A stretch of DNA of 64,000 bases from Ectobius pallidus (GCA_964059195.1 CAXKWD010000006.1:5076530-5140529), one strand, 5' to 3'. Positions 32,038-42,769 are shown, counted from the first letter of the stretch. Numbers and translations: made by a program. Notes: a model not told the origin generated them from the letters alone.

Positions 32038-32554
32038 TATTTACAATTAAAGGCGCTAAACCTACTTAACTTTAAACTCTAGTCTACAGGATAAACAGTC
32101 CTGATATCTTCCATTTCTTGAAATGGATCTGCTAGTCGGTGCTTACAGTCCAGACGCCACAAGTATTCTACCAAATGGGTATCTACCTGTTTGCCCCTGG
32201 CTAGGCGTGCACGGAGAGATCGCCAACGTGACTCGATATGTTCGTATGAACACCAGTCACCGGATTTACGATTTTAACATTTTGGGACTTGAACCCATCT
32301 GCAGAACACATGTCTGGGTTTTGGTGCATATATTGGCAGCAGTGACTTCAGATGTTGCCTCCATTCCTAGTATCGGCACTTCTGGAATTTTTGCAGTTCA
32401 TAGCATATCAACGTGAAATTTCGAACTTAGAAAATTTTCGAGGGACTTATATCAAAGTTTATCCGAGGCTCACTGTTATACTATGCGCTATTGGGAAAAA
32501 CAAGACTTAACTAATGCAGCCAAAACGACCCTTGCACCAAAACAGCTCTTTTCA
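32038..32554. other. Unassigned stretch
   Basis: Moderate GC content at 32120-32420, with an open 97-codon frame that has no recognisable motif. A lone B-box-like word at 32287-32300 has no matching A box. Confidence 0.3.
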
Positions 32555-32879
32555 GAGCCAACATAATATTTATAATAAATTAGTATTGCGCACAATGTGC
32601 ATTGTGAGTAAATCAGTCTTCGCAGCAGATAGCAGTTAGAGATTCACTTCGCCTCTTGCAGTTTAGTGCGTGGTACCTATCGCATGCTTCGCCACATTTA
32701 GTGCACATGCATCCCGCTCCTGGGTCGTGATAATGTTTAGTGGCACACAACTTAAAATGGAAACCGTGGACTGAGAACCTTGTCACAGCATGCCTCAGTT
32801 TATATCCCCCCTGCCTCCATTCACAGTTCACAAATGCACCCGTGCTGTAGAATGCCTCCCATAGTCGCCTTTCCAACAT
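32555..32879 (-). pseudogene. LINE 3' end with C-terminal Cys/His module, copy D
   Basis: The peptide has LRHAVTRFSVHGFHFKLC, then TKHYHDPGAGCMCTKCGEAC and DRYHALNCKRR before a stop at 32613. The pattern HGxHxKxC..K.YH.P...C.C..C...C..YH...C is shared with the three copies at 37.4-39.1 kb. It is the 3' tip of a LINE polyprotein and a probable nucleic-acid-binding module. The tail keeps GTGCGCA followed by A/T-rich sequence. Confidence 0.75.
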
Positions 32880-32929
32880 AATATTTCACAATTATAAAAA
32901 ACTAGGGGAAAAATCTATATTGCGACTCA

Positions 32930-33118
32930 CCCGAGTCCCCCACCACTACCGCGTGGAAAGTAGGGGTTTTGGGTGGAGAGAAAAATAATCTATTTTTCCT
33001 TTCTTCTCTTCCTTTCCCGTCTCTTTCCTCTCTTCCTCTCACCTCCTCGTCACCCTACCTATCTATCGGAACCCCTAGCGTTATAGCTAGGAGTCTTAAC
33101 CCACTATGCCACGAATGA
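32930..33118 (-). repeat. tRNA-like SINE with pyrimidine-rich body, copy 1
   Basis: The tRNA-like head (about 33118-33060, minus) reads TGGCATAGTGGGTTAAGAC with a decayed B box. It is followed by an AGGTAGGGTGACGAGG stretch and purine-rich sequence. The copy at 34985-35195 shares this arrangement. Confidence 0.55.
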
Positions 33119-33120
33119 CA

Positions 33121-33707
33121 GTTGAGCAGTGAAGAAAGAAAGATTTCATATATAGTTACTAAGAGTGACTTCATGCATTCGCGAGTGTTAACGCAAGAAT
33201 CGCTTTTTCAAATTTTGAAATGTTTTGTTTGTTACGAAAAGAGTACTGTTGGTGCAAGGGAATTTTTCTGCATCGATTGAGCCATGTTTTATATCATAAC
33301 ACGACGTTTTTAAAAATTGGGAAATATTATGTAAATTTCGATTTTTTATATTATCAAATCGGTGTTTAAAGATCGTGAAATGTGATGTTTGGTACAAGGG
33401 TATTTTTTTAATTGTTCGACATTTTCTATAATTCGTGAAATTTTATTTTGTTTTTTATAATGGTAATTGCAATTATTAGAGCAAGCTGCGGTAGCGGCCG
33501 GCATGAGCCATGGCTGCGCGCGAGAAGATGCGCGGTAGGCGGTGAGGGGAAGCGGCCGATGGAAAGGGGAGCAGGGTGAGTCGGAAAGTAGCTCCTTGCC
33601 AAAACTAGCATGTGCCCTCGGCTTCACCCGCGATAATTTTTCCAAAAATTAAAAATTAAGAGGATAATAGTTAAATCATTATATTTATTAACACCTAAAT
33701 CACGTGG
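33121..33707. other. Unassigned stretch with a GC-rich block
   Basis: TTGGTACAAGGG-type words near 33250 and 33395 recur at 35470 and 35510. A GC-rich block spans 33480-33620. No gene seen. Confidence 0.35.
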
Positions 33708-34022
33708 TGTCCGCCGGCGTGGTCATGTGGTTAGCGTCGCTGACTACAGATCCGTCGACCCGGGTTCGATTCCCTGTACCTCCTCGGATTTTTCTGAGGT
33801 AGGGAGGTCTGGTAGGGGTGCACTCAGCCTCGTGATTCCAAATTGAGGAGCTACTTGATAGAGAAGTAGCGGCTCCGGTCAAGAACACCACCATTAACGG
33901 CTGTGGGTGTCGGCATGCTGACCACATGCCCCCCAATCCTGCCATCTGCCTACGGGAGATGACGCAGCGGTCGGGTGGTAGGCCAAGTCCCTTCAGGGAT
34001 GTAGCGCCACGGAGTTTAGTTT
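33708..34022 (+). repeat. tRNA-derived SINE (~315 bp) with target duplication
   Basis: The head has an A-box-like GTGGTCATGTGGTTAGCG and a perfect B box (GGGTTCGATTCCC). The body contains GCATGCTGACCACATGCC and ends near GGATGTAGCGCCACGG. The 11 bp duplication AAATCACGTGG flanks it (33697-33707 and 34023-34033). Confidence 0.9.
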
Positions 34023-34984
34023 AAATCACGTGGACTAAATTAAGATAAAGTTACTACTGTATTAAAAGCATTTGTAATGTCTGGAACGTTATGTTAGTTT
34101 TAGGAGCAATATACTGAATAGCTCGAGGTTTATTATGTCTCACATTAATCTCTTCTTCGATGAAACCCTAAACCCCGCCTTCCGAGGCGGGTCCCATTAG
34201 AGTTGGTGGGAGGAGCCTAGTGCGCAGCATAAAACTATATTTTCCCACCATTTACATAGATAAGGCAGAAGGCTGAATCCAAAACAGGGCCCTTAAGCTC
34301 CGCCCACTCGATATTCACATTTGCATGGACTGTGTGATGTGTTTTGTTTCTTAGTGAAGCAGGGTGACCAACTGTCCTATATTGTTGCAAGTGCCTTGCA
34401 CCCACTGACCCACTGCCGTGACCTTGGCTGCATTCGGGGAGCTCGCTTTCGCGCTATGAGTACAAAATGCTCAGGGGAGACTATTAGCAGCTCACGCCAC
34501 GAAGCTCCCCGAACGCTAACAGCAAGGAAGGGGCTTTTAAACAATGGCGGTGAATATGGCATCAGAGCGTCGCAGGAAAGTTTTTTGACCGCTATTGCGC
34601 TAATTATAAAAAAAGATATTGAATATTATCTCGCAAACCCTTCCATCTGGTCAGCTTAACCCATTGGCGCACTTCCCCGTCTGCGGGACGGGCGATAAAT
34701 CCAAGTCCAAACGCACTTTGCCGGCTGCCAGACGGGTTGAGCAACCGACACCTTTTCTTGTAGTTCTAGCTTTCTCTGAGTACATGGCATAACATTCCAT
34801 ATACCATTTTAAAGCTGAATAAATTCTCTGGGAAAAACCAAATAGGCTCCTCCCATACTCGCTATCGGGACCCGCCCGGGAAGGAGGGGTTTAGGGAGGG
34901 GACAATCTAAATTAAACAGTGGGAGACATCTAGTAGGTAATGGTGGAATTAGTAGTAGCAGCGCAGAGACATCTGGCGGAAATA

Positions 34985-35195
34985 GCAGAAACACAAGAAA
35001 ATTAATTTTTTTATTTTCTCCTTTTATCTCTTTTCTCCTCTTCTCCTCCCTATTACCTCCTTTCTCTCCTTCACCCTACCTACCTATTTGGGACCTATTC
35101 CTATCCTAGTAATTTTCGCACCTACGGGGATTCGATCCGGGGACCGCTAGCGTTCTAGTCCATCGCCTTGGCCACTACACCACGAGGGCTCGTTG
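34985..35195 (-). repeat. tRNA-like SINE with pyrimidine-rich body, copy 2
   Basis: The minus strand reads CTCGTGGTGTAGTGGCCAAG (A-box region) and CCCCGGATCGAATCCCCG (B box, paired T stem). An AGGTAGGTAGGGTGAAGG stretch and a purine-rich run follow. It is related to 32930-33118. Confidence 0.7.
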
Positions 35196-36192
35196 CAATA
35201 AAAATCGAGAAAACTTCTAGCCTTTGTACTACAGAGACGTGTAGTAAGAATGATAATGTTCTGTATAACTTTCAGAGCCAACAGGGACTCAAGGGGTAGT
35301 GAAGTGACGTTAGCAAAGTACATTTTTTGCTAACTAATACACCTCTCCTTCCCAAACCAACCTCTACCTTCACGTGGTGAGTCCTGTTACGCTAAAGAGG
35401 CTCTGGTGAACATATATCCTAATGGTGCCTTGGTAATTCGTAAATATAATTTGTAAATACTTAGGTGGGTATATTTGGTACAAGGGGCATCTCGTATTTT
35501 GAATATTTGGTACAAGGGGCACTCTCGCATCGTGGGAATCGTATTTTCAATAGGGGTAGAAGGCGGACACGGTCGGGAACGGTCGGAAGAAGATCGGTGC
35601 AAGAGCCGAGCGAGAGGTCGCCGGCCGACAGCTGCTGTCGCCATGACAACGGAATGCGGGATGGGCGGAGCCTATTTAGCACCCGATATTTGGTTTATGC
35701 CAATTCTCTATGCAATGGTATGCAACACGATATGCTTCATATCGATCTTCAAGGTATAAATCGATCGTGAATATGAGGTTATTCCCGCTTTCCGTTAGTA
35801 GATGGCATGACATGCCTTATTAGCGTATTATACCCACAAAAGTTATCTACCTTATTGTATTCAACACAATAAGTCAAGTTTAAGTTATAAATCGATATAA
35901 TGATCACGTGATCATGGGATTCCGAGGCACTCAGTTCGAAAAATGGCTTCGAGGAAGAAATTGTGTGTGGCGTTCAAGACTGTTTTAGGGTGTATCACAC
36001 CACAAAATACCTGTAAACAAACATTCCAGGGATCATACCCAACAAAACATCACAGCATAAAAAGGGGTAGGCAGTTTAGTCCATAAAAATTAATTTGCAT
36101 GAAGTAATAATAAATGTAAAGAAATCAATTTTTGCCTGAGAATATTAGTGTTTATGGGTGCGCTGTGTATAAGAAAAGTAGTGTGCCAATGG
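35196..36192. other. Interior of the piggyBac-like element
   Basis: It includes a GC-rich block (35555-35665) and two direct TTTGGTACAAGGGGCA words (35473 and 35508). No supported gene. Confidence 0.4.
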
Positions 36193-36522
36193 GTTAAGGA
36201 AACGCGAACATTGCATTTTTCTGCCACGGTTAAAACTTTACACGGAATGAGAATAAGAACCTTCAGCAGACGACGTTCGGGGACCTATGAAATAGCTAAT
36301 AGTGTCCGTAACATCTCGTGCCTCACCTCTCCAGAAAAAGCGTTGTTAGCACGAACGGTGACGTCAGCTGCTTTCAAACCGTGACGTCACATACGCGCTC
36401 ACAGCTTTACGAAGCGTCTGCCCGAACGGCCAAAGCACGCTTTTAGCGCTGAAAGCGAGCTCCCCGAATGCAGCCCTTGTATACTGTCGTAAGTTCATTT
36501 TACCCACCTCATACCTCCCACG

Positions 36523-36740
36523 AGGTTTGTCAGCCTGTTACTGGTATTTAGTTTAGGTCCGCGATATGACGTCACACCTCCATCCAATCACGAGTTTCTT
36601 CATAATACAAGGACAGAACAATTCGCTAGATCGTGGTAGGCTATAAAAGAAAAGTGCACCAACCCACCCCCGGCGAGGCACTTTCTTTTATACCACGATC
36701 TAGCGAATTCTTCGAGGATAAACAGGCTGACAAACTGTTG
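36523..36740. repeat. Palindromic element with a strong internal hairpin
   Basis: 36618-36658 and 36677-36712 are near-perfect inverse copies (AATTCGCTAGATCGTGGTA against TACCACGATCTAGCGAATT) around an 18-base loop. An outer pair (GTTTGTCAGCCTGTTA, inverse near 36718-36737) extends the fold. Confidence 0.8.
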
Positions 36741-36880
36741 GGTACAAGGCAAACCTGTGGGTACTCTCGAATTTTTAATATTTGGTATGGTCGGGAGTGT
36801 CGGCGACAATATACAAGGATAGTTTGTCACCCCATGCTTGCTGAGAAACAAAATGTGAATATCGAGTGGGCGGAGCTTAA

Positions 36881-37426
36881 ACTGCACCTTATATTTGTCT
36901 TTCGCCAATGGATTTTCCCAGGCGGTATTTTGACATGACCATCTGGCTTTTTTCTGCGCGTCAACAACTATAGTTTTGATCGGGATTTCCGCAATGTGGA
37001 CCATCAGAAGTGGGTAGTGGTAAACAAAGCGTCATCACTGCTCAGCTGCATAGATGCATCATTTGGTCACACAATAGCGAAAGCGGTCCCACTAAAAACT
37101 AAGAAAAATAACATTCCCAACTCAATACAACTATTCTGAGCGGTCAAGTAAAATAATATTCCTGCAGAATGTAAAACGATCGGCTCCACGTGTCAATGGT
37201 TTCATGATACATGCTCCCGGATACTTAAATATTTTAATTATCTTGCGGCATTCTAATGATGTACTTTAATAGTGTCTTATAATACGGCTTTTTTAAAGAC
37301 CATAACGGTTAATTACTAACATTTACACCAACATTTTGCGAATATACATCTTACCTTACAGCACACTTACGGAGAAAGAACGGAACCGGATGTATTTCGG
37401 GAATTATGGGAGAAAGAACGGAACCG
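36881..37426. other. Noncoding stretch
   Basis: No gene recognised. Two near-identical GGGAGAAAGAACGGAACCGG words occur at about 37372 and 37408. Confidence 0.4.
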
Positions 37427-38045
37427 GGTGTATTTTAATAATAAAGGGAGAAATGCGCACAAGTTGAGATAACTACATCTACATCTACATCTACATTGGC
37501 TTTCCACGTCTTTCACAGTAAAGTACATGGTAACGGCCACAGTTCTGATCGCATCTCTCGCACACGCAGTTGGCGTCCGGTTCATGGTATTGTTTTGTTT
37601 TACACACTTTATGATGATATCCGTGCACCGCCAGTGAGTTGACAAAGTGCCGGAGGTCTTGATTTGTTTCTGTCCAGGATCTGCTTATCATAGCCTCGGT
37701 GGCATAGAACTCTATCGGGATATCTCCTCTCTTATTTTCCCTTTCTTGTAGGCACCTTTTCCAGCTCTCTGTAGAAGGTAGTTGGAACTTAATCCTCAGG
37801 TCTTCCATTAGGAAGGTTTCCTTGGCGAGCTCATACACTAACCGGGATATCGTGTACCTGGATACGCCTAGGACTACCTTTAGGTACCGTGCTTTTACTG
37901 CTTCTAGGGTGTTGATGTATCCGATGCCCAGTTTTTCCCAGATTATTTATATTCCGTAGGTCAGGATTGGGATTATTTTCGTGTTAAATAGCAACATTGC
38001 AGTGTCTAGGGAGAGTTTGGTTGGGGTTTTAATGTCGTACATTGC
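37427..38045 (-). pseudogene. LINE 3' end, copy C
   Basis: On the minus strand the thumb region PTKLSLDTAMLLFNTKIIPI, with an in-frame stop shortly after, is followed by LGVSRYTISRLVYELAKETF. The C-terminal module HGYHHKVCKTKQYHEPDANC and CERCDQNCGRYHVLYCERR ends the protein near 37491. The tail carries TTATTATTAAAATACA. An ATCTAC microsatellite at 37470-37494 interrupts or extends the tail. Confidence 0.8.
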
Positions 38046-38610
38046 TTTTGTGGCTGTATTTTAATAATAAAGTAAAGTGCGCCCAATGGGCATTAAGATA
38101 AAATTAAACACAGTTATTCACTGCAGAGCTGCACTATTGATATTGTTCTTTTTGTGCATGTCAACGCATGGTATTTTGTGCACAAACTTCCACACCATAT
38201 ACACTTGCATTCGGGGCTCGGGTCATGATACTTTTTTTCTGTGCACACTTTATGGTGGAAGCCATGAATTGAAAAGGGGGTTATTGTGTGTCTTAGCTCA
38301 TAGTTAGTACTTGTCCATTCGTTGCTGGTCATAGCATCAGTAGAATAGAAATCAGGTGGGATGAGATTCTTCTTTCCTTGTAGCTCTTGCAATAGAACAT
38401 TGTACTGTGGAGTGGACGGTAGCAACAGCTGGTACCTTAGCTCTTCAATGAAGAAGGGTTCCCTGATGAGTTCATATATCAGTCTTGAGGGTGTGTATTT
38501 TGATACACACAACACTCTTTTCCAGTATGCTGCTTTCACCTGCTCTAGCTTTTTCAAATCTCTTACAGATAGGTATTCCCAAGTTAGCTCTAAGCCATAG
38601 GTTGCGGCTG
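38046..38610 (-). pseudogene. LINE 3' end, copy B
   Basis: An open frame (147 codons from the Met at 38557, extending upstream to about 38605) encodes YGLELTWEYLS, then VKAAYWKRVLCVSKYTPSRL. It ends with HGFHHKVCTEKKYHDPSPEC, CIWCGSLCTKYHALTCTKR and a stop at 38114. It joins copy C through the same TTATTATTAAAATACAGCC tail motif. Confidence 0.8.
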
Positions 38611-38614
38611 TATT

Positions 38615-38656
<42 letters not shown>

Positions 38657-39075
38657 TAATAAAGAAGAAAGGTGCACTCGAAAGAGCATATGTCATGTAT
38701 TGCCTATCTGTTCTTCAAATAGTCGTTTAGAGATTATGTTCTCTTTCTACATTTTGCGAAGTGATATTGTTCACATTTTTGTTCAAAGAGCTCGCATACG
38801 CACAGTTCCCCGGCTTTGTGAAATCTTTTGTTGGTGCATATCATTTGGTGGTAGCCGTGGATCGCTAGACCTATTATTGCATATCTTTGGCGTTGGTTTG
38901 TTCCAGTCCAGTCCCTGTTTAACATTGCATCTGTCCCGAAGAAATCTATGTCAATTTGTTCTTGTTTTTGCTTTCTTCTGTCTAGTTCTTCCTCGTATGA
39001 CCTGGTCATTGGCAGCTGGTGTGTAATTCGTAGGTCTTCAATATAGAATGTTTCTCTGGTTAGTGCATAGTTCAT
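38611..39075 (-). pseudogene. LINE 3' end, copy A, with (AAT)n tail
   Basis: The frame (39075-38734) reads ALTRETFYIEDLRITHQL, then AIHGYHQMICTNKRFHKAGE and YHFAKCRKR. One module cysteine pair has changed (CELFEQKCEQ). The tail expands to a 45-base AAT run at 38611-38655. The 5' side is cut by the GTTAC-rich sequence that begins near 39080. Confidence 0.8.
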
Positions 39076-39079
39076 AGAG

Positions 39080-39175
39080 ATGGGGAATATTTCTTGTAAC
39101 TGTTACTTTGTAACTGTTACATGTATGTAACGGTAACGACCTGTTACAAAAAATCAAAAGTAACGGTTACCAAAG
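39080..39175. repeat. GTTAC-rich left flank
   Basis: TTGTAACTGTTAC words repeat here and correspond to GTTACAGTTAC words at 40016-40325. They may be the two ends of one element about 1.25 kb long. Confidence 0.5.
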
Positions 39176-40015
39176 CTCCTCCTAGGATATCTTATTTTCG
39201 TCTCAACCAAAGGCGGAATCAGAAAATACTGAAAGAAGAGGCCGACACAGACGAAAGTTTGCTATTATTGGGGGTGTGGGGGTATGGAATATTCCAAAAA
39301 TGGGGGTCCGGGGGTCTTCCCCCGGGATTTTTGTTTAAAAAAAGGGGGGGAAACATGACAAACCCACAATAATAACTGCAAAAAAGAGGAAAGAGCACAT
39401 TTTCAAACATTCAAATCTCGCTTTATATGAGAGCTATCGAGAAACTAGTTATTGATTTGCAGAGTACCCATCAAGAGCTTTTCAACGATACCCCACAAGA
39501 CGTGGTTACAAAAATTTCGAATTTCCATCCCCCACCCCCACTCTTACCCCCAAAATCCCCGAATCGTTGGTGTCACTGTGAACTCCATAGGAAGTACTCT
39601 AATTTATTCAAACAAAGTTTCTCTCGAAACTTCATAGGGGCCGAGATATAAATATTTCAAAATTTCAACCCCCCTCCCCTTGGGCCAATTTTGCTCATTA
39701 ACGAACTTGTCCGAACTATTGGGCCTAGAAATAACATAATAAAATTTGGTTCAAATATCTTCAAAATTACGGCCGTTAGCATGTAAAGATATAATAAAAA
39801 AAAAAATTGAACGGGCGGTGGTTTCGTACTTAGGGAGGCATGAAACGCAAAGATATAAAATAATTTTTCAGCAGCTCTCCTTTTTCTCAGGATTAATTTA
39901 AATACTTTTATTTTTGGTTTTGGTTTTTATTTTATTTATTTATTTATTTACTTATTTTTATTTTTTTTAAATTTTATTTTTTAGTTGTGTTGAGAAATAT
40001 GTCAGTGTCGAGCGA
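39176..40015. other. Noncoding interior between GTTAC-rich flanks
   Basis: G-runs and C-runs (39325-39360, 39525-39560, 39668-39680) and ATTT-rich tracts near 39920-39980. No gene supported. Confidence 0.4.
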
Positions 40016-40325
40016 ATGTAACTGGTTGTAACGTGATGAGAGTTACACCCGTTACAATTATTCTCACCCGTTACAGTAACTCTGACCCGTTACAATTACT
40101 CTCACCCGTTACAGTTCCTCTGACAGTGACAGATATTCTCGCCAGTTACAGTGACACCGGCAGTGACAGTGACAGCGGAGGTTACAGTGACAGCGGCAGT
40201 GACAGTGACAGGGGCGGTTACAGTGACAGCGGCAGTGACAGATACTCACACCCGTTACAGTTACTCAGACCAGTTACAGTTACTTTGACCCGTTACAGTT
40301 ACTTCTAATATTTCTGTTACAAGTG
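40016..40325. repeat. GTTACAGTGAC minisatellite
   Basis: Units such as CCCGTTACAGTTACTCTGA and GACAGCGGCAGTGACAGTGA alternate over 300 bases. The open frame through it only yields Ser-Asp-Gly-Tyr repeats. Confidence 0.85.
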
Positions 40326-40613
40326 TTTTATCCGTGACTTTGGCCTTGTTCTGTTTCATCTGTTATTTACAATATTTGAAAAAATGAAATAAAAACATAA
40401 TAATAAAAAACCAAAATAATTTTTTTTAAACATGTAATTATCGTAATTATAAGCTTTTCATGCCACTTAAAAATGTATTAAAATACGATATTGCATTTAT
40501 TGGATTATTTAAACTTAGAATATGGATATATAGCATGAAATATGAATTCAATAACTGTAGTAAATTATTCGAAATAATAATATTGATAATTTTACTACTA
40601 CTAATAAAATCCC
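40326..40613. other. AT-rich noncoding stretch
   Basis: Nothing recognised. Confidence 0.4.
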
Positions 40614-41640
40614 AGCCACACGGCTGACTCACTCATTCATTGACATTGATGTTTGCTCACTTCCAGATGAGCTAGAAACTTGAAATTTGGTACACATATA
40701 GCTTTTAGGCTGTAAACCACAGGAAAATTTCAAAAAAGTATTTTTTTTTTAAATTTAGCCCTATAACCCCCGAAAAGGGGCTCGCTCACTGACATTAATA
40801 TTTGCCCACTTCCGGATGAGCTAGAAACTTTAAATTTGGCACACATATAGCTTTTAGACTGTAAACCACAGGAGAATTCCAAAAAAGGATTTTTTAATTT
40901 TTTAGCCCTAAAATCCCCCGAAAAAGAGATCGCTCACTGACATTAATGTTTGCTCACTTCGAGATGAGCTAGAAACTTGAATTTTGGTACACATATATCT
41001 ATTAGGCTATAAAAACACAGGAGAATTCCAAAATGTATTTTTTTAAATCTTTAGCTCTAAAAACTCTCGAAAAAGGGCTCGCTCATTGACATTAATGTTT
41101 GCCCACTTCCGGATGAGCTAGAAACTTTAAATTTGGCACACATATAGCTTTTAGGCTGTAAACCCCAGGAGAATTCCAGAAAGTATTTTTATAAATTTTT
41201 AGCCCTAAAACCCCCCGAAAAAGTGCTTGGTCACTGATATTAATATTTGCTCACTTCGAGATGAGCTAGAAACTTGAATTTTGGTACACATATATCTATT
41301 AGGCTATAAAACCACAGGAAAATTCAAAAATGTATTTTTTTAAATTTTTAGCTCTAAAAACTCCCGAAAAAGGGCTCGCTCACTGACATTAATGTTTGCC
41401 CACTTCCAGAAGAGCTAGAAACTTGAAATTTGGTACACATATAGCTTTTAGGCTGTAAACCATAGACAAATTCCAAAAAAAAACATTTTTTTTGTTTTAG
41501 CCCTATAACCCACGAAAAAGGACTCGCTCACTGACATTAATGTTTGCCCACTTCCAGATGAGCTAGAAACTTGAAATTTGATACACTTATATCTTTAGGC
41601 TGTAAACCACAGGGAAATTCCAAACAGTTTATTTTCATGT
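40614..41640. repeat. Seven-unit ~148 bp tandem array
   Basis: GAGCTAGAAACTT recurs near 40669, 40818, 40966, 41114, 41263, 41411 and 41560, with spacing 148-149. Each unit has ACATTAATGTTTGCCCACTT, AATTTGGTACACATATAGC and CCACAGGAAAATTCC variants. Units 2 and 4 (TTCCGGATGAG) and units 3 and 5 (TTCGAGATGAG) match each other better than their neighbours, so a ~296 bp dimer was duplicated. Confidence 0.92.
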
Positions 41641-42035
41641 CGATAATCGATGTTTTTTTACATCCATAGAAAACAACCGATGTTTTTGCTACATCGATGT
41701 TTGTCCCCGACATCGATGTTGTTGTAACAAAAAAAAATAATAGGCTACGTTGGTTCTACGATATAATTTAATTTACAGGAGCTTAATTTCCCAAAAGAAT
41801 GATTTTTTACATCGATAGTTTTCATGGAAATATTTCTGTTGGTTTGTGAATTTTGCCTAATTCTCTGATAAAATGGCATTTTTTTTTCAAATATACATTT
41901 TTTTTGTCTAAATACATCGATGATTTCAGGTCGATATTATCGTCATATCGATGTTTTGAGGTCGATATTATCATTATATCGATGGTTAGCTCCGATTTTA
42001 ACCTCGTTATTTTAACTATCGATGCTCATCCCTAA
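41641..42035. mobile_element. ATCGAT-rich sequence, probable hAT-type element end
   Basis: At least ten ATCGAT/ATCGATG words lie within 395 bases, including CGATAATCGATG and several GTCGATATTATC. The right end reads ATCGATGCTCATCCCTA, the inverse of a TAGGGATGAGCATCGAT terminus. The left terminus was not found. Confidence 0.5.
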
Positions 42036-42769
42036 TTGAAAGCAAATACTCTCAATAAGTAATACCGTCCACTCCCCGTCTTTTTCCGGGACACGCTACT
42101 ACTAGCGCCGCCAGTGAGCAGGAATGAGCAGTTACTCGTCAGCTGATATAGTTAACGTTTGTCTGTTGTGTTTTGTGTACGAAAATATAATATAAATTCT
42201 AGTAAAACAGGGTGTCCGGGGGGGGGGGGGGGTTAAGAAGCAGACTGCGTCATTGAAATTTCTGGGGGGGGGGGAAATATTATCGTGTTATGAATTTTCT
42301 GGCCGGGGGTTGAAAATTGTTGCAACATTAGAGTTTTATATGTTATAAATAAAAACGGCCAAGTTCTATAACTTCAAAAGGTATCTTTTAATTCTTTATA
42401 AAGATAAAGATGAAGAATTTCGACAGCCATGGGCGTACCCGGGGGGGGGGACGCAAGGAAATTAATTATTATCGTCAGGTGTTTTTCTTTTAAGACAATT
42501 ATTATAATTGCAGAAGTTTTACCAAATCGACAACATGGAAGCGGAATCCACAGTGGATTAGGAAAGGGGGGTTCAGACCCCCAAGAGTCAAAACCTAAAA
42601 TTCTATATTTGTATTTAAAATATATATTTATTTAATTAAACAAGATTTGTTGGTGTGTCAAATATGATATAGCAGTTATTTTCTTTTCATAACATAATGA
42701 GTAGGCCTATTATGTCCACTGTTCCATGTGCTATTTAACTTTTCTTATAAATAGTAATAAGTATTATAA
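42036..42769. other. Unassigned stretch with long G-runs
   Basis: G-runs at 42216-42231, 42266-42275 and 42441-42450. No gene seen. Confidence 0.45.

Larger units (their letters stand above)
34660..36193. mobile_element. piggyBac-like nonautonomous element (1534 bp, TTAA)
   Basis: TTAA lies at 34656-34659 and 36194-36197. The ends are CCCATTGGCGCAC and, inverted, CCCATTGGCACAC, 12 of 13 matching. TTAA plus a CCC start is the piggyBac pattern. It carries no transposase but contains a SINE (34985-35195) and TTGGTACAAGGGGCA repeats. Confidence 0.7.
34293..36880. mobile_element. Inverted-repeat element, 30 bp perfect ends plus an inner pair
   Basis: The outer pair 34293-34322 and 36851-36880 is perfectly inverted (AAGCTCCGCCCACTCG and its inverse). 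An inner pair at 34426-34455 and 36445-36476 shares CTGCATTCGGGGAGCTCG in inverse. The arms are of unequal length. A piggyBac-like element interrupts it. No transposase was found. Confidence 0.65.

Noticed and set aside
32281..32305. B-box-like word (minus strand) suggesting another SINE
   Set aside because: No A box at the right distance and no tRNA-like fold.
33426..33645. GC-rich minus-strand frames near 33.5 kb
   Set aside because: They are Pro/Ser/Arg-rich because of base composition, with no conserved motif.
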